Shown here one piece after another: positions 46,026-53,747 of a DNA stretch of 53,747 bases. The stretch is from Candidatus Delongbacteria bacterium (GTDB lineage: Bacteria; Delongbacteria; UBA4055). The position numbers and the translations under genes are program-made. Within the stretch, counting starts at the first letter, position 1. Every line of letters begins with the position of its first letter. The stretch lies in the NCBI GenBank assembly GCA_027858795.1, contig JAQICF010000058.1, forward strand, positions 1-53,747. Direction: 5' to 3'. The notes under the pieces are model-generated. The model did not search any database, was not told the origin of the DNA, and was given only the letters and a program-made list of their open reading frames with translations.

Positions 46026-47219
46026 ATGGCTAAGGAAAAATTTGATAGGACTAAACCGCACGTAAATATCGGTACTATCGGTCACGTTGACCATGGTAAA
46101 ACGACATTGACTGCTGCGATCACTTTGGTTCTTTCTAAAATTACCGGCGCTAAGGTAATGGCTTTTGATGAAATTGATAAGGCCCCAGAAGAAAAAGAAA
46201 GAGGTATTACAATCGCAACTGCTCATGTTGAGTATGAAACAAGCAATAGACACTATGCGCACGTTGATTGCCCAGGGCACGCTGATTATGTAAAGAACAT
46301 GGTTACTGGTGCTGCTCAAATGGACGGAGCTATTGTAGTTGTTTCGGCTGCGGATGGTCCTATGCCTCAAACAAAAGAACACATTCTGCTTGCAAGACAG
46401 GTGAATGTGCCTTACTTGGTAATTTTCTTGAACAAAGTTGATCAAGTTGATGACGAAGAATTGTTAGAGTTGGTAGAAATGGAAGTTCAAGAAATTCTTG
46501 AGCAGTATGAATTCCCTGCAGATGAAATTCCTTTCATCAGAGGTTCTGCGCTAAACGCTCTAGAACACCCTGAAGATCCTGAAATGACTAAATGTATTAT
46601 TGAACTTATGGAAGCTGTGGATACTTATATCCCAACTCCGGAAAGAGATAATGCTAAGCCTTTCTTGTTGCCTGTAGAAGATGTATTCTCTATCACTGGT
46701 AGAGGAACTGTTGCGACTGGTAGAATTGAAAGAGGTGCAGTACACATTGGTGATGCTGTTGAGATCGTTGGTTTAAGAATAGAGAAGCTGAAGTCAGTTT
46801 GTACTGGTGTTGAGATGTTCAGAAAGCTTCTTGATGAAGGTCAAGCAGGTGATAACGTAGGTCTTCTTCTTCGTGGTACCAAGAAAGAAGAAATCGAAAG
46901 AGGTATGGTAATTGTTAAACCTGGTAGTGTAACTCCTCACATTAAATTCAAAGCTGAGGTTTATGTACTTACTGAAAAAGAAGGTGGAAGACACAAGCCA
47001 TTCTTTAATAATTACAGGCCACAATTCTTTATCAGAACTACAGACGTTACTGGATCTATCACTCTTAATGAAGGTACTGAAATGATCATGCCTGGTGATA
47101 ATACAGAGATCAATGTAGAGCTTATCTACCCTGTTGCTATTGAGCATGGATTAAGATTTGCTATTAGAGAAGGTGGAAGAACAATCGGAGCTGGTGCAGT
47201 TTCTGAAATAGTAGAGTAA
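46026..47219 (+). CDS. tuf: Elongation factor Tu
   Basis: EF-Tu delivers aminoacyl-tRNA to the ribosome. The 397-residue protein has G1 [14 protein letters not shown], effector [16 protein letters not shown]3 [12 protein letters not shown] and G4 [15 protein letters not shown], and domain II/III blocks [13 protein letters not shown] and [21 protein letters not shown] strong GGAGGT lies just upstream. Its codons look more biased than those of neighbouring genes, as expected for a highly expressed gene. It bridges the str part (rpsL-rpsG-fusA) and the S10 part (rpsJ on). Confidence 0.98.
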   Translation: MAKEKFDRTKPHVNIGTIGHVDHGKTTLTAAITLVLSKITGAKVMAFDEIDKAPEEKERGITIATAHVEYETSNRHYAHVDCPGHADYVKNMVTGAAQMDGAIVVVSAADGPMPQTKEHILLARQVNVPYLVIFLNKVDQVDDEELLELVEMEVQEILEQYEFPADEIPFIRGSALNALEHPEDPEMTKCIIELMEAVDTYIPTPERDNAKPFLLPVEDVFSITGRGTVATGRIERGAVHIGDAVEIVGLRIEKLKSVCTGVEMFRKLLDEGQAGDNVGLLLRGTKKEEIERGMVIVKPGSVTPHIKFKAEVYVLTEKEGGRHKPFFNNYRPQFFIRTTDVTGSITLNEGTEMIMPGDNTEINVELIYPVAIEHGLRFAIREGGRTIGAGAVSEIVE

Positions 47220-47250
47220 TTGCGAAAGGCGTAAAAGTTAAGAGGTAAAA

Positions 47251-47559
47251 ATGGCTGCACAGAAAATAAAAATCAAATTGAAATCATACGATTATCATTT
47301 GATTGATATTTCAACCGAAAAGATTATTAAGAAGGCTAAAGAAACAGGCGCGGTTATATCCGGACCTGTTCCTTTGCCAACTAAAAAAACTATATATACG
47401 GTTCTTCGTTCTCCGCACGTGAACAAGAAGTCGAGAGAGCAGTTTGAAAAAAGAATATATAGAAGATTGGTTGAAATTCTTAACTCATCACAGGAAACTA
47501 TGGAAGCGTTGACAAAGCTCGAGCTTCCCGCTGGTGTAAACATTGAAGTAAAAGTGTAG
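47251..47559 (+). CDS. rpsJ: Ribosomal protein uS10
   Basis: This 102-residue protein of the 30S head also acts in transcription antitermination (NusE). [21 protein letters not shown] at the start, [26 protein letters not shown] and [11 protein letters not shown] at the end are typical. It follows tuf by 31 bases, behind AGAGGT, with no separate promoter or terminator seen, so the str and S10 operons appear fused. Confidence 0.98.
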   Translation: MAAQKIKIKLKSYDYHLIDISTEKIIKKAKETGAVISGPVPLPTKKTIYTVLRSPHVNKKSREQFEKRIYRRLVEILNSSQETMEALTKLELPAGVNIEVKV

Positions 47560-47570
47560 GGTAGAATTGT

Positions 47571-48197
47571 ATGAACGTGATAATGGGTAAAAAATTAGGA
47601 ATGGCCAGTTTCTTCGGTCCTACCGGCAGAGAATTTCCTGTAACTATAGTTGAAACAGGTCCTTGTGTTGTTGTTCAAGTGAAAACACTCGAAAAGGATA
47701 AGTACGAAGCTGTTCAACTAGGTTTTGTAGAAAAGAAAGAAAAGGGAGTAAACAAGCCATTGAAAGGACATTTTCAAAAGGCTGGAGTAACTCCAAAAAG
47801 ATTCTTGAAAGAATTCAGGTTCGAAGGTGCCGGTGAACTTGAAGTAGGATCAGAAGTAAACGTTTCCATTTTCAATGAAGGTGACTCTCTTGCAGTAACC
47901 GGAACTTCTAAAGGTAAAGGGTTCCAGGGTGTTATAAAAAGATGGGGCATGAAAAGACAAGGTAGATCACATGGTACTCACGAATCAAAAAGAGGCACTG
48001 GATCAATTGGTCAATGTGCTTGGCCTTCAAGAGTATGGAAAGGAAAGCATATGGCTGGAAGAATGGGTAATGATACTGTTACCATAAGTAATTTAGAAGT
48101 ATTGAAGATCATTCCAGAGAAGAATATTATTTTCGTAAAAGGTTCTGTACCTGGTGGTAAGAATGGATTACTTAAAATCAGAAAGCAGGAGGTATAA
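47571..48197 (+). CDS. rplC: Ribosomal protein uL3
   Basis: uL3 is an early-assembly 50S protein near the peptidyl-transferase centre. The 208-residue chain has GKKLGMASFFGPTGREFPVT and the tip-loop block GTSKGKGFQGVIKRWGMKRQGRSHGTHES. It starts 11 bases after rpsJ with only a weak ribosome site. Its stop codon overlaps the rplD start (TAATG), and its last codons contain the AGGAGGT that serves rplD. Confidence 0.98.
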   Translation: MNVIMGKKLGMASFFGPTGREFPVTIVETGPCVVVQVKTLEKDKYEAVQLGFVEKKEKGVNKPLKGHFQKAGVTPKRFLKEFRFEGAGELEVGSEVNVSIFNEGDSLAVTGTSKGKGFQGVIKRWGMKRQGRSHGTHESKRGTGSIGQCAWPSRVWKGKHMAGRMGNDTVTISNLEVLKIIPEKNIIFVKGSVPGGKNGLLKIRKQEV

Positions 48198-48859
48198 TGA
48201 AAAAAGTTGCTGTGTATGATATTGAGGGAAAAAAGACCTCCGAAGAAGTTGAACTTAATGATTTGGTTTTTGGGATTGAGCCGAATAAAAGTATAGTTCA
48301 TCATGCTGTAAAAGTGTATTTGGCTAACCAAAGACAAGGAACTGCTAAAACAAAAGGCAGATCTGAAGTTTCTGGAAGTCAGGCTAAGGCTATCAATCAA
48401 AAAGGTAGTGGTGGGGCTAGACGTGGAAGTAAGAGATCACCCCTTTTAGTTGGTGGTGGAAAAACTTTTGGTCCTTCACCAAGAGATTACACTATGAAAA
48501 TGAACAGAAAGCAAAAATTATTGGCGAAAAGATCAGCATTTTCTGATAAAGCAATTAGTGATGGTGTGTTCGTTTTTGATAATTTTAAGTTCGATGTACC
48601 AAAAACAACAAAATTCCTTAATGTCCTAAAGGGCATGGAAGTGTTAGGTAAAAAAGTATTAGTATTAGTTGATTCGTACAGTTATATTGACGACGATTCA
48701 AAGTATGATAATACGGTTAATATCTTAAAATCAGCTCGTAATATCAAGAATATTAGATGTCAAGTTGCTGATACGGTTACAACTTATGAGATAGTTAATG
48801 CTGATTACGTAGCAATTCAGAAGGATGCTTTAATAACAATCGATAGGGTGAACGCGTAA
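48197..48859 (+). CDS. rplD: Ribosomal protein uL4
   Basis: This 220-residue 50S tunnel-wall protein is the S10-operon autoregulator in E. coli. KVYLANQRQGTAKTKGRSEVSGS and KRSPLLVGGGKTFGPSPRDYTMKMNRKQK form the extended rRNA-binding loop. Its start overlaps the uL3 stop, behind a perfect AGGAGGT. The rplW start follows its stop with no gap. Confidence 0.97.
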   Translation: MKKVAVYDIEGKKTSEEVELNDLVFGIEPNKSIVHHAVKVYLANQRQGTAKTKGRSEVSGSQAKAINQKGSGGARRGSKRSPLLVGGGKTFGPSPRDYTMKMNRKQKLLAKRSAFSDKAISDGVFVFDNFKFDVPKTTKFLNVLKGMEVLGKKVLVLVDSYSYIDDDSKYDNTVNILKSARNIKNIRCQVADTVTTYEIVNADYVAIQKDALITIDRVNA

Positions 48860-49141
48860 ATGAAGCTGATATTAAAAAAGCCGGTAGTTACTGAAAAAAG
48901 TAGTATGTTGCAAGAAGCTAACAATCAATACACTTTTTTGGTTGAAAAAAAATCTAATAAGATCGAGATCAAAAAAGCCGTTGAGGTGAAATTCGGTGTA
49001 GGTGTTAAAAGAGTTAACACTGTGAATTACATTGGAAAAGCTGCAAGGGTTGGTAAATTTTTCGGCAAGAAAAGTGATTTTAAGAAAGCTGTTGTTACAT
49101 TGAATAAAGGTGAAGCGCTGGACGTATACGGACAAGCGTAA
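48860..49141 (+). CDS. rplW: Ribosomal protein uL23
   Basis: This 93-residue 50S protein at the tunnel exit docks trigger factor and SRP. LKKPVVTEKSSMLQEANNQYTFLVEKKSNKIEIKKAVE is split here as KKPVVTEKSSML and VEKKSNKIEIKKAVEVKFGV, the family core. The ATG lies directly after the rplD stop without its own clear ribosome site, so re-initiation or coupling from rplD is likely. Confidence 0.95.
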   Translation: MKLILKKPVVTEKSSMLQEANNQYTFLVEKKSNKIEIKKAVEVKFGVGVKRVNTVNYIGKAARVGKFFGKKSDFKKAVVTLNKGEALDVYGQA

Positions 49142-49178
49142 AATTGTTAGTTGAAAAGTAGTAGAATTTGGAGTTAAG

Positions 49179-50006
49179 ATGCCAGTAAAAAAATTCAAAC
49201 CATATACCCCGAGTAGAAGATACATGGTCATATCGGATTTTAGTGAAGTCACTAAGAAAAAACCCGAAAGATCATTGATTCAAAAGAAGACCAAGACCGG
49301 CGGTCGTAATAACTTGGGAAAGATCACCACAAGACATATTGGTGGTGGACACAAGCAGGCTTATAGAATTATTGATTTTAAAAGAAATAAGCTTAACATC
49401 GTGGCAAGAGTTGCAGCAATTGAATATGATCCAAATAGATCCGCTAGAATTGCTTTATTAAACTATGTTGATGGTGAAAAAAGATATATTCTTGCTCCTG
49501 CGGGTTTGCAGGTTGGAGATAGAATTGAGACAGGTGAGAAAGTTGAAATTAAGACTGGAAACGCACTGCCTTTAAAATCAATACCAGTTGGTCAAATGAT
49601 ACATAATCTTGAGCTTAAGATAGGAAAGGGAGCTCAGATAATAAGATCAGCAGGAACCTATGCAGTTCTAATGGCAAAAGATGGCAATTACTGTCACGTA
49701 AAAATGCCGTCTGGTGAAGTAAGATTGATCCACCAGAACTGTTATGCAACATTGGGTCAAGTAGGAAACATCGACCATTTCAAGCAAGTTAGTGGTAAAG
49801 CCGGAAAAACAAGATGGAAAGGTGTAAGACCTACAGTAAGGGGTGCGGCAATGAACCCAGTTGACCATCCACATGGTGGTGGTGAAGGTAAAACATCTGG
49901 TGGAAGACAACCAGTATCTCCTTGGGGGGTTTACGCAAAAGGTTATAAGACCAGAAAGATCAGAAAAACATCTGATAAATACATAATAAAGAAAAGAAAA
50001 AAATAA
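49179..50006 (+). CDS. rplB: Ribosomal protein uL2
   Basis: This 275-residue protein, one of the most conserved of the 50S subunit, is needed for subunit association and peptidyl transfer. [14 protein letters not shown] at the start, [22 protein letters not shown], and the catalytic-region block [18 protein letters not shown] (conserved His in HPHGGG) are intact. GGAG precedes the ATG, 37 bases after rplW. Confidence 0.98.
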   Translation: MPVKKFKPYTPSRRYMVISDFSEVTKKKPERSLIQKKTKTGGRNNLGKITTRHIGGGHKQAYRIIDFKRNKLNIVARVAAIEYDPNRSARIALLNYVDGEKRYILAPAGLQVGDRIETGEKVEIKTGNALPLKSIPVGQMIHNLELKIGKGAQIIRSAGTYAVLMAKDGNYCHVKMPSGEVRLIHQNCYATLGQVGNIDHFKQVSGKAGKTRWKGVRPTVRGAAMNPVDHPHGGGEGKTSGGRQPVSPWGVYAKGYKTRKIRKTSDKYIIKKRKK

Positions 50007-50023
50007 ACACCGGAGTTTATTAA

Positions 50024-50311
50024 ATGCCAAGATCCGTAAAAAAAGGACCATTCGTTGACGATCATTTGATCAATAAGATCATGAAAATGAATCAAACCAA
50101 GCAAAAAGCAGTATTGAAAACTTGGTCAAGAAGATCAACAATAGTTCCAGAGTTTATCGGCCATACTATCGCTGTACATAACGGAAAACAATTTATTCCT
50201 GTATATATTACGGAAAATCATGTTGGTCATAAATTAGGTGAATTTTCTTTAACAAGAACATTCAGAGGTCATCCTGAGAAGAAATCAGAAAAAGCCTCAA
50301 AGAAAAAATAA
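50024..50311 (+). CDS. rpsS: Ribosomal protein uS19
   Basis: This 95-residue 30S-head protein forms a complex with uS13. [38 protein letters not shown] and [13 protein letters not shown] are diagnostic. The lysine-rich tail ([11 protein letters not shown]) is usual. GGAG lies about eight bases before the ATG; rplV follows after nine bases. Confidence 0.98.
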   Translation: MPRSVKKGPFVDDHLINKIMKMNQTKQKAVLKTWSRRSTIVPEFIGHTIAVHNGKQFIPVYITENHVGHKLGEFSLTRTFRGHPEKKSEKASKKK

Positions 50312-50320
50312 GAGGATGTA

Positions 50321-50665
50321 ATGGAAGCATATGCAAAAGCAAAATGGGTAGGATATCCTGTTAATAAGGTTAGGTTAGTTTTAGATTTGATTAAGGAAAA
50401 AGATGTTGAGTCTGCAGTTACTATTTTGAAATTTACTCCTAACTTTGCAGCAATGCCAATAGCAAAAACATTGAAATCTGCAGTAGCAAATCTTATTGAT
50501 ACGAATAGGGATGTGGCTATAGATACAAGTAATGTATTTATTGCTGAAATGTATGCTGATGAAGGGCCTACAATGAAAAGATTCAAGCCTCGTGCTCAAG
50601 GTAGGGCGACTAAAATCAGAAAAAGAACAAGTCACATTTTTATTAACGTGTCGACAAAAGAATAG
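50321..50665 (+). CDS. rplV: Ribosomal protein uL22
   Basis: This 114-residue protein has a loop lining the 50S exit tunnel. KWVGYPVNKVRLVLDLIK, ILKFTPNFAAMPIAKTLKSAVAN and GPTMKRFKPRAQGRATKIRKRTSHI are the family blocks; the tunnel-loop residues around RFKPRAQGRA are normal, with no macrolide-resistance deletion visible. GAGG precedes the ATG. The next gene, rpsC, uses a TTG start ten bases after its stop. Confidence 0.97.
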   Translation: MEAYAKAKWVGYPVNKVRLVLDLIKEKDVESAVTILKFTPNFAAMPIAKTLKSAVANLIDTNRDVAIDTSNVFIAEMYADEGPTMKRFKPRAQGRATKIRKRTSHIFINVSTKE

Positions 50666-50675
50666 GGAGGACTTT

Positions 50676-51320
50676 TTGGGTCAAAAATGTAATCCGATAT
50701 CGCTTCGCCTAGGTATAAACCGAACGTGGAATTCAATTTGGTTCGATCAAAAGAACTTTTCGGAGAATCTTCTAGAGGATCTCAGCATAAAGAAGTATCT
50801 TAGAACTAGGTTAAATGATGCATCCGTATCTAAGGTAACGATTGAAAGAAAGCCTAAAGAGATTAAACTCAATATACATACTGCAAAGCCTGGTATAGTT
50901 ATTGGAAGAAAAGGAAGTGAGATTGAAAAACTTAAAGAAGAACTTAAGACGGTTTTCAAGAAGAAGATCAATTTAAACATCTTTGAGATCAAAAGACCGG
51001 AAACGGATGCTTACCTTATCGGAGAATCAATAGCAAAGCAGCTTGAAAGAAGAGTTAATTTCCGAAGAGCAATGAAAAAGGCTATGGACATGGCTATGAA
51101 ATCTAATGTCCAAGGTATCAAAGTACAATGCAGTGGAAGACTTGGTGGAGCCGATATGGCAAGAACTGAGAGTTACCACAAAGGAAGAGTGCCACTTCAC
51201 ACGTTAAGATCAGACATTGATTATGCTTTAGTCGAAGCTCATACTACCTATGGAAGATTAGGGATTAAGGTATGGGTTTATAATGGTGAAAAATTTGGAT
51301 ACTTGAAAAATAATTCTTAG
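50676..51320 (+). CDS. rpsC: Ribosomal protein uS3 (TTG start)
   Basis: This 214-residue protein of the mRNA entry site has a KH domain. The mature start GQKCNPISLRLGI matches the family's MGQKxNPxGxRLG, so the initiator must be TTG at 50676-50678; a perfect GGGAGG at 50665-50670 lies five bases ahead. A longer in-frame reading from within rplV would add 28 unrelated residues and is rejected. The KH motif GIVIGRKGSEIEKL and C-terminal GRLGGADMARTESYHKGRVPLHTLRSDIDY are present. The rare start may tune its translation. Confidence 0.97.
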   Translation: MGQKCNPISLRLGINRTWNSIWFDQKNFSENLLEDLSIKKYLRTRLNDASVSKVTIERKPKEIKLNIHTAKPGIVIGRKGSEIEKLKEELKTVFKKKINLNIFEIKRPETDAYLIGESIAKQLERRVNFRRAMKKAMDMAMKSNVQGIKVQCSGRLGGADMARTESYHKGRVPLHTLRSDIDYALVEAHTTYGRLGIKVWVYNGEKFGYLKNNS

Positions 51321-51335
51321 CGGAGAAAAAGTAGT

Positions 51336-51755
51336 ATGTTAATGCCAAGAAAAGTTAAGCACAGAAAAGTACAAAAAAACCTATCAAAGGGTTTGGCATA
51401 TAAAGGAAGCACAATTGCATTTGGAGATTACGGTCTCAAAGCGCTAGAGCAATTTTGGATGACTTCCAGACAAATAGAGGCTGCTCGTGTTGCCATCAAC
51501 AGAACCATGAAAAGAGGTGGTAAGATGTGGATAAGAGTTTTTCCTGATAAACCTATTACAAGCAAACCAGCTGAAACTAGGATGGGTAAGGGAAAGGGAG
51601 CTCCAGATCATTGGGTAGCAGTTGTTAAGCCAGGTAGGATCCTTTTTGAAGTGCAGGGAGTGGAAGAGGAATTGGCAAAGAAGGCTTTGAATTTAGCTTC
51701 GAATAAATTGCCAGTTAAAACTAAATTTTGTTCAAGAAAAGAATTTGGGGAGTAA
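51336..51755 (+). CDS. rplP: Ribosomal protein uL16
   Basis: This 139-residue protein binds near the A-site tRNA elbow on the 50S subunit. [13 protein letters not shown] at the start is the standard form. [54 protein letters not shown] and [12 protein letters not shown] are diagnostic; the arginine hydroxylated in some bacteria lies in the RMGKGKG region. GGAG precedes the ATG. Confidence 0.98.
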   Translation: MLMPRKVKHRKVQKNLSKGLAYKGSTIAFGDYGLKALEQFWMTSRQIEAARVAINRTMKRGGKMWIRVFPDKPITSKPAETRMGKGKGAPDHWVAVVKPGRILFEVQGVEEELAKKALNLASNKLPVKTKFCSRKEFGE

Positions 51756-51759
51756 TGAA

Positions 51760-51972
51760 ATGAAAGTAGCTGAGATCAAAGAATTGAATAAGGAAGAACT
51801 CCTAAAAAAAATTCAAACTGCACTACAAGATCTAGATGAATTAAAATTCAAGCATTCTTTGAATCAACTTGAAAATCCATTGATGATCAGAAATCTTAGA
51901 AAAGAAATAGCAAGAATGAATACTATTCTTACTGAGAAACCTAATTCAGATCAGGATAAAGCTGAGAAGTAG
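51760..51972 (+). CDS. rpmC: Ribosomal protein uL29
   Basis: This two-helix 50S protein has 70 residues from ATG 51760 (MKVAEIKELNKEELLKKI). That start follows GGGGAG; an in-frame TTG at 51745, inside rplP, would add MGSNE and is less likely. The conserved FKHSLNQLENPLMIRNLRKEIARMNTIL region is split here as LKFKHSLNQLENP and RNLRKEIARMNTIL. The acidic tail NSDQDKAEK is variable in the family. Confidence 0.95.
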   Translation: MKVAEIKELNKEELLKKIQTALQDLDELKFKHSLNQLENPLMIRNLRKEIARMNTILTEKPNSDQDKAEK

Positions 51973-52004
51973 AACTTGAATTCAAAATTTGTTGGAGCAA
52001 ATAA

Positions 52005-52265
52005 ATGGTAGAAAGAGAAAATTTAAAGAAAGAAAGAACCGGTATTGTTGTAAGTGACAAGATGGATAAGACAATCGGAGTTCTTGTAACAAGAAAGGTT
52101 AAACACCCGACTTATAAAAAATTCTACAACAGATGCAAGAAGTATCTTGCCCATGATCCAGAAAACACATGTACAGAAGGTGATAAGGTAAAAATAAGTG
52201 AATCAAGAAAACTCAGTAAGAGAAAAACTTGGTATCTTGTTGAAGTTATAGAGCGAAAAAAATAA
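52005..52265 (+). CDS. rpsQ: Ribosomal protein uS17
   Basis: This 86-residue OB-fold 16S rRNA-binding protein is needed early in 30S assembly. TGIVVSDKMDKTIGVLVTRKVKHPTYKKF is the family core, read here as GIVVSDKMDKTIGVLV and KVKHPTYKKF; ISESRKLSKRKTWYLVEVIE closes it. GGAG lies upstream. It follows rpmC by 32 bases. Confidence 0.98.
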   Translation: MVERENLKKERTGIVVSDKMDKTIGVLVTRKVKHPTYKKFYNRCKKYLAHDPENTCTEGDKVKISESRKLSKRKTWYLVEVIERKK

Positions 52266-52280
52266 CACTTAGGGTTAGAC

Positions 52281-52649
52281 ATGATTCAAGAAGAAAGTAG
52301 AGTAAATGTTGCAGACAACACAGGGGCTAAATCAATCTTAGCTTTTAGAATATTGGGTGGTACCAAAAAGAGGTACGCGAGTATTGGGGATGTTATTGTA
52401 GCGTCGATCAAGAGTGCGATACCGGGTGGTACTGTGAAAAAAGGAGAAGTTGTTCGTGCCGTTATTGTAAGAACAAAAAAAGAAATAAAAAGGGCTGATG
52501 GTTCATATATTAGATTCGATGAAAATTCTGCTGTTTTATTAGATGAAAAAAATGAGCCGAGAGGAACGAGAATATTTGGCCCTGTAGCAAGAGAGTTAAG
52601 AGAAAAAGGCTACATGAAAATTATTTCACTAGCTCCGGAAGTATTGTAA
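52281..52649 (+). CDS. rplN: Ribosomal protein uL14
   Basis: This 122-residue 50S protein lies at the subunit interface and is the docking site of the silencing factor Rsf[43 protein letters not shown] and [20 protein letters not shown] are typical. AGGG precedes the ATG, 15 bases after rpsQ. Confidence 0.98.
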   Translation: MIQEESRVNVADNTGAKSILAFRILGGTKKRYASIGDVIVASIKSAIPGGTVKKGEVVRAVIVRTKKEIKRADGSYIRFDENSAVLLDEKNEPRGTRIFGPVARELREKGYMKIISLAPEVL

Positions 52650-52667
52650 CAAAAAGGTTATAATTAA

Positions 52668-52976
52668 ATGAAGATTAAAAGAGACGACAAAGTAAAAATA
52701 ATAGCCGGTAACCATAAAGGTAAAGAAGGAAAAGTGTTAAAGGTACTTCTTTCTAAAAATCGAGTGATCGTAGAAGGTGTAAATATAGTTAAAAAACACC
52801 AAAAACCAAATCAAGCGAACCAGCAGGGTGGCATAATAGAAATGGAAGCATCAATAAATGCTTCAAATGTTATGTTAGTTTGTGAAAATTGTGGTAAAGC
52901 CGTAAGAAGCTCATCAAACAGAAACGAAGACGGAGCTGTTACAAGAGTATGTGTAATTTGTAACAAAACTGTTTAA
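52668..52976 (+). CDS. rplX: Ribosomal protein uL24 with C-terminal zinc ribbon
   Basis: This 102-residue 50S assembly-initiator protein has a KOW motif near the N-terminus ([18 protein letters not shown], about residues 10-27) followed by [20 protein letters not shown]. The C-terminus holds CENCGKAV and CVICNKTV, a CxxC-x(n)-CxxC zinc ribbon found in many but not all bacterial uL24 proteins; E. coli lacks it. AAGG lies upstream. Together with the zinc-type uS14 downstream, it adds two probable zinc-binding proteins in adjacent parts of the operon. Confidence 0.97.
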   Translation: MKIKRDDKVKIIAGNHKGKEGKVLKVLLSKNRVIVEGVNIVKKHQKPNQANQQGGIIEMEASINASNVMLVCENCGKAVRSSSNRNEDGAVTRVCVICNKTV

Positions 52977-52989
52977 TGTAGAGGAAATA

Positions 52990-53556
52990 ATGAATAATCA
53001 ACCTAGACTAAAAACAAAATATAAAGAAACAGCGTGTCCTCATTTAATGGATAAGTTCCAGTATAAGAGTGTAATGCAGCTTCCTAAAATATCCAAAGTT
53101 AAATTGAATATGGGAATGGGAGAATCGATAAAAGACAGTAAACTTTTAGATGCTGCCGTACAAGAACTTACTTTAATATCAGGTCAAAAACCTGCTATTA
53201 GCAAAGCTAAAAAATCTGTTTCTAATTTCAAGCTTAGAAAAGGGATGGATATAGGTGCTCACACAACTCTAAGAAGCAAGATCATGTATGAATTCTTAGA
53301 TAGATTAATTACAGTTTCTATTCCTCGTGTAAGAGATTTTCAAGGATTTCCGAGAGAATCATTTGATGGAAGAGGAAATTATAATTTTGGTGTGAAAGAA
53401 CAAACTGTTTTCCCTGAAATCAAGTTTGACAATGTTATCAGAGTAAATGGACTTAACATTACTATTGTAACTACAGCAAAGACAGATGAAGAAGCTTTTG
53501 AGCTATTAAAAGTTATGGGTTTCCCATTCAAGAAAACAAAAACTGAGGAAGAGTAA
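52990..53556 (+). CDS. rplE: Ribosomal protein uL5
   Basis: This 188-residue 5S rRNA-binding protein has [58 protein letters not shown] and [18 protein letters not shown] as family blocks. GAGG precedes the ATG. Its stop codon overlaps the rpsN start (TAATG), so the two are translationally coupled. Confidence 0.98.
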   Translation: MNNQPRLKTKYKETACPHLMDKFQYKSVMQLPKISKVKLNMGMGESIKDSKLLDAAVQELTLISGQKPAISKAKKSVSNFKLRKGMDIGAHTTLRSKIMYEFLDRLITVSIPRVRDFQGFPRESFDGRGNYNFGVKEQTVFPEIKFDNVIRVNGLNITIVTTAKTDEEAFELLKVMGFPFKKTKTEEE

Positions 53557-53741
53557 TGGCTAAGAAATCAATGATTGCAAAAGCTAATAAAAAACAAAAA
53601 TTCAAAGTTCGCCAATACAATAGGTGTAAGAGATGCGGAAGACCTAGAGGGTATATGCGTGAGTTTGGTGTTTGTAGAATTTGTTTTAGAGAGCTGGCAA
53701 GTTACGGTGAAATAACTGGTGTAAGAAAAGCTAGCTGGTAA
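53556..53741 (+). CDS. rpsN: Ribosomal protein uS14, zinc-binding (type Z)
   Basis: This 61-residue short form of uS14 has Cys24, Cys27, Cys40 and Cys43 in CKRC...CRIC, a classic zinc site, and ends [11 protein letters not shown] as usual. Long zinc-free uS14 forms are about 90-100 residues. The start overlaps the uL5 stop. Only six bases follow before the window ends; rpsH would be expected next. Confidence 0.98.
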   Translation: MAKKSMIAKANKKQKFKVRQYNRCKRCGRPRGYMREFGVCRICFRELASYGEITGVRKASW

Positions 53742-53747
53742 GATAAA

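Noticed and set aside
45939..46445. Minus-strand 168-codon frame over the start of tuf
   Set aside because: Antisense to the strongly biased EF-Tu codons; codon bias creates long open antisense frames.
1..53747. CRISPR arrays, tRNA/rRNA genes, insertion-sequence transposases, phage genes
   Set aside because: I looked for regularly spaced repeats, cloverleaf-like segments, and transposase or integrase motifs and found none that hold up.

Overview
This 53.7-kb, AT-rich window looks like part of the chromosome of an FCB-superphylum bacterium, in the range of Cloacimonadota, Delongbacteria, Marinimicrobia or Ignavibacteria. The reasons are three surface proteins ending in the type IX secretion (T9SS) sorting domain with the YPNPFNP signature, a PorV/PorQ-family protein, a TonB-receptor-like barrel with a carboxypeptidase-regulatory domain, and standard TTGAnA-17-TATATT promoters rather than the Bacteroidota type. 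The exact phylum cannot be fixed by eye.

Layout. 1-10.3 kb (minus strand): the 5' part of nadA, then a spacer packed with short palindromic repeats, then two giant secreted beta-helix proteins with T9SS tails. The second is a papain-like peptidase/beta-helix/TPR fusion cut by an in-frame TAA between its catalytic Cys and His. 10.7-13.7 kb (minus): a housekeeping group rmuC, 2H phosphoesterase, tsaD. 13.8-17.1 kb (plus): a 1075-residue secreted protein behind a textbook sigma-54 -24/-12 element. 17.2-21.0 kb: a small protein plus nucleotidyltransferase pair, an ABC-2 permease/CPBP-protease fusion, and a convergent SH3-domain exported protein. 21.4-34.0 kb (plus): a compact five-gene surface operon (TonB-like barrel, paralog of the 13.8-kb protein, lipoprotein, PorV-like barrel, T9SS-tailed protein) closed by a strong terminator. 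34.1-42.8 kb (plus): exported transglutaminase-like protein, FtsB-like protein, ornithine carbamoyltransferase, YchF, an unknown coupled gene, PAP2 phosphatase, single-domain response regulator and SpoIID-type lipoprotein. 42.9-53.7 kb (plus): the fused str-S10-spc ribosomal operon from rpsL to rpsN, driven by a consensus promoter with a candidate structured leader; it runs off the window.

How the parts fit. The accessory interest lies in cell-surface biology. The five-gene operon pairs an outer-membrane barrel with predicted calcium-binding loops, a PorV-like shuttle barrel, a lipoprotein and two very large exported proteins. A stand-alone paralog of one of these sits 8 kb upstream under apparent sigma-54 control. 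The operon is the best candidate for an undescribed surface system here. A second theme is a set of short palindromic repeats at gene 3' ends, one of which supplies the last codons and stop of a membrane-protein gene.
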